Source: a virus. From it: a stretch of 39,444 nucleotides of DNA. Both the position numbers and the translations under genes were made by a program. How positions within the stretch are numbered: position 1 is the first letter of the stretch; each line of letters starts with the position of its first letter. The DNA is taken from positions 1 through 39,444 of the IMG/VR virus record IMGVR_UViG_3300031616_000016, one strand, 5' to 3'. Positions 28,316-35,045 of this stretch are shown piece after piece. The notes below the pieces were generated by a model that ran no database searches, was not told the DNA's origin, and saw only the letters and a program-made list of their open reading frames with translations.

Positions 28316-28866
28316 TGCCATCCGATCTCGAGATCCGGCTGGACATCAAAGGCGGCACGGAGGTCACCGACCACTTCAACGCCGCGGGCGACGCGGTGCG
28401 GGAGTCGGTGAAGGCGACGCTCGACTCGCTCGGGGCCGAGATCGCGGCCGGCGCGCGGGCGGCGGTGCCGGCCCAGCGCGCGCGCAATGCCATCTTCTAC
28501 CGGGTGCAGGATCGCGGGTCCGGGGCGCTCTCGGTCATCGTGAGCGTGCGGCGCCGCATGCGCTGGGTCGAGCAGTTCGAGTACGGGACGGTCGGCACGG
28601 GGCCGGACGCTACCCGCGGCACGGTGGACATGGGCGTGCGGGCGTACACGCGCCACGCTGCGGCCAACGACGTGTTCCAGGTGGTGGGCCGCTCGCGCCG
28701 CAAGCTCGCCGGCGCCGGCGTCGTCTTCGTCCGCTCGTATCTGCACAAGTTCCACATGCCCATGCACCCGTTCATGGGGCCCGCCTTCGAGGCGGTGAGG
28801 GACTCGATCCTTCCGCGCATCGCAGGGGCGGCACGGGCCGCGCTTCCCGGCGGAGGGGGTACCTAG
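28315..28866 (+). CDS. HK97 gp10-like head closure/minor tail protein
   Basis: 183 residues from ATG 28315, one base overlap with the connector stop. It has SLGAEIAAGARAAVPAQR, then SVRRRMRWVEQFEYGTVGTG and the C-terminal MPMHPFMGPAFEAVRDSILP, the signature end of HK97-gp10-type proteins. It connects head and tail. The middle (residues 95-145) is somewhat longer than usual. Confidence 0.8.
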   Translation: MPSDLEIRLDIKGGTEVTDHFNAAGDAVRESVKATLDSLGAEIAAGARAAVPAQRARNAIFYRVQDRGSGALSVIVSVRRRMRWVEQFEYGTVGTGPDATRGTVDMGVRAYTRHAAANDVFQVVGRSRRKLAGAGVVFVRSYLHKFHMPMHPFMGPAFEAVRDSILPRIAGAARAALPGGGGT

Positions 28867-29309
28867 TGGCGCTCGACAGGGAGGCCATTGCAGCGGCGAT
28901 CGTGGCGCGCGTGCAGGCCGCGTGTCCGATCATCCCGTTCGTAACGCGCTCCCCGGTCGAGTTCGCGACGCAGCAGGCGACGATGCAGCCGGTCGCGCTC
29001 GTCCTGTGCGGGGAAGACAAGGCCCAGCGCGAGCAGCGGAAGCCCCCAGTCTGGACGTTGACCGTGCAGGTGAACGTCTGCGCGAAGAACCAGACGTCGC
29101 CCGCGTCGCCGGACACGCAGCTGAACGCCCTCGCGCTCCAGGTGGAGGCGGCCTTCGAGCGGCAGGCGACGGAAGCGACCGCGGACAAGTGGCAGACGAC
29201 GCTCGGTGGCCTCGTAGAGCGCTGCTGGGTGACCGACGTCCTGCGCCGGCAAGGGCAAGACGAGGGCGAGGTGGTGATCATGCTGGAGATCCTGGCGGTG
29301 GGACCATGA
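28866..29309 (+). CDS. tail terminator-like protein
   Basis: 147 residues from GTG 28866. A helix (LDREAIAAAIVARVQAACPI) followed by alternating strands (PVALVLCGEDKA, WTLTVQVNVCAK) and a helix with LNALALQVEAAFE, then RCWVTDVLRRQGQDEGEVVI, is the usual order in gpU-like terminators placed at this point of siphovirus operons. Such proteins cap the tail tube. Identification is from position and secondary structure pattern. Confidence 0.65.
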   Translation: MALDREAIAAAIVARVQAACPIIPFVTRSPVEFATQQATMQPVALVLCGEDKAQREQRKPPVWTLTVQVNVCAKNQTSPASPDTQLNALALQVEAAFERQATEATADKWQTTLGGLVERCWVTDVLRRQGQDEGEVVIMLEILAVGP

Positions 29310-29509
29310 GCGACGAGAACGTGAGCAGCACCGAGGGGGAGATCCCGGCCGTCATCATCGCCGCGCCGTCACCGACCGACGAGCTCGTCGACGCCTGGTT
29401 TCAGGAGACGACCTCGAACCGGGGCCTGGATGTGGCGGTCTTCAACTGGCTGTCGGCTCAGCGGGATGTGCTCAAGGCCCGGCTTCTCAATCTGAAGGGA
29501 AAGGAATAG
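29306..29509 (+). CDS. small protein before tail tube gene
   Basis: 67 residues from ATG 29306, four-base overlap. An acidic N-terminus is followed by the helical segment ELVDAWFQETTSNRGLDVAV, then FNWLSAQRDVLKARLLNLKG. Small proteins of this kind occur between terminator and tube genes. Function unknown. Confidence 0.55.
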   Translation: MSDENVSSTEGEIPAVIIAAPSPTDELVDAWFQETTSNRGLDVAVFNWLSAQRDVLKARLLNLKGKE

Positions 29510-29512
29510 GTC

Positions 29513-30244
29513 ATGATCAGCTTCAATGTCGGGTTCGCGTCTGCCATCCCCGCGGGTGCCAACCCCACCCCCATCCCGTTCGCCATCCTCGACGGGTTCT
29601 CCGTGGACGTGAAACCCGAGTACGCGCTGTACGACGGGCAGTGGATCCACACCAAGGTGGTGGCGCTCAAGAAGGCGAAGACGTCGGGCAAGATCGACAC
29701 CATCGCCGTGTACGCGGGCGCCCTCGCCCAGATATTCGGGGCGACCCCGGCGGTCGGCGCACAGATCCCGATCATCAACGAGGTGAAGCTCGCTCTTTCC
29801 GGCGCGGCCTACACGGTGGCGCAGGGCGCGGCCTTCGCGGCCGACTGCTTCGTCATGAACCTCACCACCGGTGCGCAGATGGTCCGCGTGGCGGCCGCGC
29901 CGTCCGCCGGTCAGTACACGGTCAACCCCGCGACGGGGGCCTACGCCTTCAACGCGGCCGACAACGGCTCCAACTTCAGCTTCACCTACACGTACACCGG
30001 CGCGGCGGTTGGGAAGCAGACCCTCATCCAGAACGCCGTGGGCGCGCTCGTGACCGGCGTCCAGCTCTACGGCTTCGCGCCGAACACGAGCGGCAAGCCA
30101 CTCGGAGTGAAGGTCTGGAACGCCTACTTCGACAGCTACGCGCTCGCCTTCAAGGCGGACGATTTCGTGAAGAAGAGCCTGTCGTGGTTCGCGGCGGAGG
30201 ACCCGGCGACCCAGAACATCATCACGCAATGGACGGGCGAGTAG
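29513..30244 (+). CDS. major tail tube protein
   Basis: 243 residues from ATG 29513. The sequence is β-rich with FSVDVKPEYALYDGQWIHTK, VVALKKAKTSGKIDTIAVYA, DCFVMNLTTGAQMVRVA and VWNAYFDSYALAFKADDF. Size, β character and the position before the G/GT chaperones identify it as the tube protein that polymerises around the tape measure. Confidence 0.82.
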   Translation: MISFNVGFASAIPAGANPTPIPFAILDGFSVDVKPEYALYDGQWIHTKVVALKKAKTSGKIDTIAVYAGALAQIFGATPAVGAQIPIINEVKLALSGAAYTVAQGAAFAADCFVMNLTTGAQMVRVAAAPSAGQYTVNPATGAYAFNAADNGSNFSFTYTYTGAAVGKQTLIQNAVGALVTGVQLYGFAPNTSGKPLGVKVWNAYFDSYALAFKADDFVKKSLSWFAAEDPATQNIITQWTGE

Positions 30245-30251
30245 ACGCTCC

Positions 30252-30551
30252 ATGCTCGAGACGAAGACGATCACGGTGCGGGGCCGCACCTTCGTGATTT
30301 CCGAGCTCACCATCGACGACATCGAGGCGTGGGAGACGGGCATGCGCGAGATCCAGAAAGGCGGCGCCACCCTCACCGGCCTCCACGCGGTGCAGAAGAA
30401 GGCCTGCGCCGCGTCGCTCAGGGCCGCAGGCGTCACCGACCCGGCCGAAGTGGGGCAGCTCCCGCCCCGCGCGCTCACCGAGCTCGTGAGCGCGGTCATG
30501 GCCTTCTCGAACATGACGGCCACCGAGGGGGAAGCGAAGGGGAGCCCGTAG
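30252..30551 (+). CDS. tail assembly chaperone (G-type)
   Basis: 99 residues from ATG 30252. VRGRTFVISELTIDDIEAWE and helices to the end. In siphoviruses this gene is made in two forms. The short form ends at TAG 30549. The last codons contain GAG GGG GAA (five G at 30527-30531) and AAG GGG AGC, both places where a ribosome can slip back one base into the frame of 30530-30820. Confidence 0.8.
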   Translation: MLETKTITVRGRTFVISELTIDDIEAWETGMREIQKGGATLTGLHAVQKKACAASLRAAGVTDPAEVGQLPPRALTELVSAVMAFSNMTATEGEAKGSP

Positions 30552-30820
30552 GCTGGCCGGAGATCCGCGGGCTCCTCGCAACAGCTCTCTCGAAGCTCCC
30601 GGCCGAGGTGGGAACGATGACGCTCCGGCAGTTCCAGGGCCTGCTCGTCCACTGGAAGAAGGCGCCCCCGGCGCACCTCGGGATAAGGCGCCTGGAGCGT
30701 CTCGTGAAGGCGTGGATGGGCGTTGCGGAGGAGACCGAGAGGCCACAAGCGCCGAGGCCACCCCCGACCGAGGCCGAGATCGCCTCGCTCGTTGCCCTCG
30801 CGCAGGGAGGAGCGCGCTAG
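30530..30820 (+). CDS. T extension of tail assembly chaperone, by -1 frameshift
   Basis: 97 codons in the -1 frame relative to the G gene. The translation becomes meaningful after the G stop: WPEIRGLLATALSKLPAEVG, TMTLRQFQGLLVHWKKAPPA, a helical chaperone-like part. There is no start codon with a ribosome binding site near its beginning. Slippage at the five-G run 30527-30531 would produce a 189-residue GT fusion, which in lambda binds the tape measure and recruits tube subunits. It ends one base before the tape measure start. Confidence 0.72.
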   Translation, partial: GSEGEPVGWPEIRGLLATALSKLPAEVGTMTLRQFQGLLVHWKKAPPAHLGIRRLERLVKAWMGVAEETERPQAPRPPPTEAEIASLVALAQGGAR

Positions 30821-32419
30821 ATGGGAGACATCGCCCAGGTCGAGATCCGCGCCGCGGTCGATCAGTTCAAGACCGACATGGCCTCGGCCGGCGCGTCCTT
30901 CCGGCAGGTCATGCAGGGGATGGGGTCGGACGCGACGAGCGTGCGGCCGGCCCTCGAAGAACACGGGAGCCTCATCAGCTCCCTCTCGGAGAAGCTGCGC
31001 GAGCACCGGACCGAGCACGTTCAGACGGCGCGCGCGGTCCACAGCTTCACGTCCGAGCTCGAGGGGATCATCGGGCCCGGGAACGAGGCGGCGAAGGCTC
31101 TGGGCATGGTGGTTGGAGGTTTCGCAATAGGCGGCCTCATGGGGGTCGCGATCGAGGGCGTAAAGCTCCTCGTCGAGAAGATCCGGGAGGTACCCGAGGG
31201 AGAAGCCGAGGCGGCGAAGGCGCTCAAGTCGTGGATGGACGAATCCGACGCGCGGATCAAGGCGGCAGGGAAGGAGCTCGACGCGCTCGCCGACAAGTTC
31301 GACCATGTCACCGGCGCCATGAAGGCGCTGCGATCCGCCGGTGGAGTGGGCTTCGACATCGGCGAGGTGAAGAAGCAGATCGAGTCAGCCCAGGACCTCA
31401 TCGCCTATGTCGCGGACAACCCCGACCAGGAGGAGATGTTCGCACCCGGCGTCGAGAAGGCGAGCAAGGAGCTGCCCGGCCTCATCGCTAAGCTGCAGGA
31501 GCTGCAGAAGGAGCAGGCGATCCTCCAGGGAGCCGCCAACGTCGCCGACGCAGGCGCGTTCGCAACGGCCGAACGAGAGGCCTCGAACGCCGTCCGCGTC
31601 CGACTGGCGCAGCAGGCGGTAGATCAGGAGAAAGCGACCGCGAAAGCGATCGAAGAGAAGAAAAAGGAGATCGAGGCGCAGAAGGATCTCGACCTCAAGA
31701 ACTACGCCAATGAGCTCGGGCTCGAAGAGGCGGCAGATCGGGAGAAGACGAAGCTCGCCGACAAGGCGCTCGCAGCCGACAACGCGCGCATGGAGACGGA
31801 ACGCCAGGAGCACGAGAAGGCCGCTGCGGACCTCGTGAAGGCGCAGGCGAAGGCCACCGAGGCGCTCATGAAGGATGCCGACATGGTCGGTAAGTCCTTC
31901 GGCGCGGCCTTCGCGGGGATCATCGACGGCTCGAAGAGCATGTACCAGGCGATCGGCGACGTGATGAAGTCGATCGTCAAGGCCGTCGTCGACGCGGCGG
32001 TGAAGAGCGTGGAGGCCTACGCGATCTCGGCCGAGGGCGCGGCGGCATTCTCTCAGGCCGGGATCCCGATCGTCGGCCCCATCCTCGCGGTGGGTGCCAT
32101 CGCGGCCATGGGGGCGCTCTTCGATGGGCTGCTATCGAAGCTGACATCGTCGGCGGGCGGCTACGAGGTCCCGAGCTACGTCTCCGCCTCTCTCGGCGTT
32201 CTCCACGCCAATGAGACGGTGCTCCCCGCCGACCTCTCCACGGGCCTGAAAGACATGATCCGCGGCGGCGGCGCGAGCGGCCAGGCTGCCCCCACCTCCC
32301 AGGGCGACACCTTCGTGATCCACGCCCTCGACTCCCGATCCTTCGAGGACGCCCTGCGCCGGAACGCGAGCGGGCTCCTGAAGGTCAAGGGCGAGCTCGT
32401 CCGCAAGAACCGCTGGTGA
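30821..32419 (+). CDS. tape measure protein
   Basis: 532 residues from ATG 30821. An N-terminal helix (QVEIRAAVDQFKTDMASAGA) precedes one hydrophobic segment (AAKALGMVVGGFAIGGLMGV, about residues 90-115). A long Lys/Glu/Ala coiled coil follows (about 150-360, EKKKEIEAQKDLDLKNYAN). The C-terminal part has SMYQAIGDVMKSIVKAVVDA and Gly-rich hydrophobic helices. It sets tail length. At roughly 0.15 nm per residue it predicts a short siphovirus tail of about 80 nm. Confidence 0.85.
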   Translation: MGDIAQVEIRAAVDQFKTDMASAGASFRQVMQGMGSDATSVRPALEEHGSLISSLSEKLREHRTEHVQTARAVHSFTSELEGIIGPGNEAAKALGMVVGGFAIGGLMGVAIEGVKLLVEKIREVPEGEAEAAKALKSWMDESDARIKAAGKELDALADKFDHVTGAMKALRSAGGVGFDIGEVKKQIESAQDLIAYVADNPDQEEMFAPGVEKASKELPGLIAKLQELQKEQAILQGAANVADAGAFATAEREASNAVRVRLAQQAVDQEKATAKAIEEKKKEIEAQKDLDLKNYANELGLEEAADREKTKLADKALAADNARMETERQEHEKAAADLVKAQAKATEALMKDADMVGKSFGAAFAGIIDGSKSMYQAIGDVMKSIVKAVVDAAVKSVEAYAISAEGAAAFSQAGIPIVGPILAVGAIAAMGALFDGLLSKLTSSAGGYEVPSYVSASLGVLHANETVLPADLSTGLKDMIRGGGASGQAAPTSQGDTFVIHALDSRSFEDALRRNASGLLKVKGELVRKNRW

Positions 32420-32422
32420 CCC

Positions 32423-34156
32423 GTGTCGAGCCTCGTCTTCCCCTCCTCGCTACCCGGCTTCTCCCCCGTCGTCACGAGGGAGCCCTACTCGAAGACGGTC
32501 GTTCAGGAGGGGCTCTCGGGGAAGGAGATCCGATCGACCTGGTGGAGCTCTCCCCGCTACCGCTACCGGGTGGGGTTCGAGTTCCTGCGCTCGGCGGCTG
32601 CGTACGCGGAGCTGCAGCAGCTCGCCGGCCACTTCGCCCGCCACTTCGCGCAGCTCGATTCGTTCCTGTTCACGGACCCCGACGATTGCAGCGTGACTGA
32701 CCACGGCTTTGGGGTGGGGAATGGCAGCACCACCACGTTCCAGCTCCAGAGAACGCTGGGGGGTTACTATTCCGACGCGATCGGGACGTATCCGCAAAGC
32801 AGCAAGCCGCGGACGAACCTCTGCCTCTACTCGCAGGACTTCCACGATGCGTCCTGGGTGGGGTCGGCTGGCGGGACAGGAGCAAGCGGCGCTGTCATCG
32901 CCGATGCCTGCGCCGCCCCGGACGGTACCGCTACCGCCGATCAGATCACTCTAAACCGTGGATCGGGTAACACCTTCACCGATCAGTCGTGGATCTATCA
33001 CGGCAGCATCCCGACCCCGTCTGGAGCCCAGTGTGTCGGCTCTATATGGATGCGAGCTGCGTCAGGAACGTGCGATGTCGCGTGGCGGCCAGACGGAACC
33101 GCCCTTCCGCTCCAGGTCGTAACGCTAACGACCGCATGGCAACGGTTCACGGTTGCTTACGTGGCGTCCTCCTCTGCAACTGTGTTCGAGATCAAGTCGC
33201 GCGGCACAATAACCACCACCAATAGCCCCACGTTCTTCGCGTGGGGTTGCCAGGTCGAGTCAGGCTCCGTCGCAACCGCGTATATTCCCACCACTTCCGC
33301 CGCGGTTACCGTCACCCCCGCCTACTGGCCTGCAATGGGCGACGGATTCGAGCCCGTCCAGGAGCCCAACGGGCCGATCTCCGTCTTCCTCGACAAGGAC
33401 TGGCAGGGATACCGGCAGCTATGCCCGTGGGCGCGGACGAACCTCGCCCTCTATTCCGCGCAGATTGACCAATGGGCCCTGTCCCAACTCACCGTCACCG
33501 CTAATAACGCGACTGCGCCCGACGGAACGGCCACCGCCGATACCCTCACGAAAAGCAACACCACAGCCGGCGCCATCGCAGATCAGAGCGTCACCGTCGC
33601 GGCGGGGGCGCAGTACACCTCTTCCGTATGGTTGCAGGGCACGGGCACCTCGACTCGCGCGGACTTCGGGCTCTACTCCGGTTCCTGGCCGGCGTGGACG
33701 GCGCAGATCGTCTCTGGTCCAGGCACACTCGCCGCCTCCAGCGGCGCGGCCGGAACCCTGCCCTCCATCACCGGCCTCTCGACGACGCAATGGACGCGAG
33801 TCGCAGTGACAGTCGCGGCGCTCGCCACGCCTTCGAGGCCGCGGATCTATCCCGACACCTCTGCCTCCACGACGAGCGGCGCGGCGATCCGGGCCTGGGG
33901 CGCGCAGGTGGAGGCCGGGCCGACAGCGACCCAGTACATCCCCACGGTTGCGACCTCCGTCACCGCCCCCGCTGACTACACCCTCGCCGCGGGAGGCCTG
34001 GTAACCCTCGCGTCAGCCCCCGCGGTTGGCGTGGCTCTCTCGTGGACCGGCAGCTACTTCCGTCGCGTCCGGTTCTCCCAGGACAATCTCTCCGCCGAGA
34101 GGATCCTCTCCCAGCTCTGGCAGGCGCAGGGCGTCGAGCTCGTCTCGGTGAAGTAG
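32423..34156 (+). CDS. DUF2460 distal tail protein with two inserted carbohydrate-binding-like domains
   Basis: 577 residues from GTG 32423. The DUF2460 fold, as in GTA distal tail protein g12, is seen at the start (FPSSLPGFSPVVTREPYSKT, STWWSSPRYRYRVGFEFLRS, residues 1-110) and at the end (GLVTLASAPAVGVALSWTGS, YFRRVRF, 510-577). Between them are two similar β-domains, about 130-295 and 338-508. Each begins RTNL.LYS and ends W.CQVE or WGAQVE followed by YIPT, the pattern of CBM_4_9-like carbohydrate-binding modules. The residues between the two domains match the fold's middle strand. The product probably forms the distal tail ring with receptor-binding modules on its surface. Confidence 0.78.
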   Translation: MSSLVFPSSLPGFSPVVTREPYSKTVVQEGLSGKEIRSTWWSSPRYRYRVGFEFLRSAAAYAELQQLAGHFARHFAQLDSFLFTDPDDCSVTDHGFGVGNGSTTTFQLQRTLGGYYSDAIGTYPQSSKPRTNLCLYSQDFHDASWVGSAGGTGASGAVIADACAAPDGTATADQITLNRGSGNTFTDQSWIYHGSIPTPSGAQCVGSIWMRAASGTCDVAWRPDGTALPLQVVTLTTAWQRFTVAYVASSSATVFEIKSRGTITTTNSPTFFAWGCQVESGSVATAYIPTTSAAVTVTPAYWPAMGDGFEPVQEPNGPISVFLDKDWQGYRQLCPWARTNLALYSAQIDQWALSQLTVTANNATAPDGTATADTLTKSNTTAGAIADQSVTVAAGAQYTSSVWLQGTGTSTRADFGLYSGSWPAWTAQIVSGPGTLAASSGAAGTLPSITGLSTTQWTRVAVTVAALATPSRPRIYPDTSASTTSGAAIRAWGAQVEAGPTATQYIPTVATSVTAPADYTLAAGGLVTLASAPAVGVALSWTGSYFRRVRFSQDNLSAERILSQLWQAQGVELVSVK

Positions 34157-34163
34157 AGAACCC

Positions 34164-35045
34164 ATGCGCAGCGCTCCCTCCGCGGTGCAGACCGGCCTCA
34201 TGAACGCCACCTACGTGTGGCGCGCGGACCTCTACACCGTGACCTTGGTGAACCCTCCAGCGGGGGTCGCGAGCGTCCTCTACTTCACCTCCGCTGACGT
34301 GGATCTGAACGTCTCGGGCGTGACCTACGCCTGCGGGGCAGTGCTGCGGCGGGGGAACATCCGCCAGAGCGCGCGGCTCGAGGTCGATGCGCTCGATGTG
34401 GAGCTCGCGGGGAGCCTCCTCCTCGGAGCGCGCACGCTTTCGACGTGGGCCGCGCTCGGCCTGTTCGATGACGCCCGGGTGAGGATCGATCACCTGGTCA
34501 GCACCACACCCCTCGATGTCTCCTGGGGTCCTGTCCCGTCCTTCTACGAGGGGCGCGTGGCCGGCGCGGAACCATCGCCGACGACGCTTCGGCTCACCGT
34601 GAAGAGCGAAGTCGAGGCGCTCGACGGGGTGCTGCCCAAGTTCCTCTTCTCCTCGGGCTGCATGCACGCCGTCTATGACGCCAACTGCGGGGTGTCGCGC
34701 GCCGCGTTCACCTCGTCCGGGAGCGTGACGGGGACGCCCTCCGCCTCCGCGTTCAACTCGAACCTCACGTCGCACGCGGACAATTACTACAACCTCGGCG
34801 TCCTCACCTTCAACGGCAACGTCACCGCCGCGCTGGTCGGGGTGCGCCGCGCGGTGCAGGCCTACGCCACGTCGGCCGGGCTGTTCACGCTCGCCCAAGC
34901 AGCGCCCGTGTCCCCCGCCAATGGCGACACCTTTTCCGTCTACCCCGGGTGTTCCCGCCTGTGGACGACGTGCCTGAACGTGTTCGCCAACACGGCCGCC
35001 TTCCGGGGTTTCCCGCACATCCCGGATGCGGCAGGGGGGCAATAG
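34164..35045 (+). CDS. DUF2163 tail hub protein (GTA g13-like)
   Basis: 293 residues from ATG 34164. LYTVTLVNPPAGVASVLYFT and VDLNVSGVTYACGAVLRRG at the start, and SSGCMHAVYDANCGVSRA near residues 164-181, are diagnostic. The end is YPGCSRLWTTCLNVFANTAA, then FRGFPHIP. The four Cys (about 166, 175, 262, 269) match the cluster seen as an iron-sulfur centre in the GTA hub protein. It lies between the DUF2460 and hub/fibre genes as in GTAs. The NlpC/P60 peptidase gene that usually follows in GTAs is missing here. Confidence 0.85.
   Translation: MRSAPSAVQTGLMNATYVWRADLYTVTLVNPPAGVASVLYFTSADVDLNVSGVTYACGAVLRRGNIRQSARLEVDALDVELAGSLLLGARTLSTWAALGLFDDARVRIDHLVSTTPLDVSWGPVPSFYEGRVAGAEPSPTTLRLTVKSEVEALDGVLPKFLFSSGCMHAVYDANCGVSRAAFTSSGSVTGTPSASAFNSNLTSHADNYYNLGVLTFNGNVTAALVGVRRAVQAYATSAGLFTLAQAAPVSPANGDTFSVYPGCSRLWTTCLNVFANTAAFRGFPHIPDAAGGQ

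Noticed and set aside
29369-31306. 645-codon minus-strand frame in the tail region
   Set aside because: Antisense to the tail tube, chaperone and tape measure genes. The translation is rich in Arg, Leu, Gly and His without domain signals.
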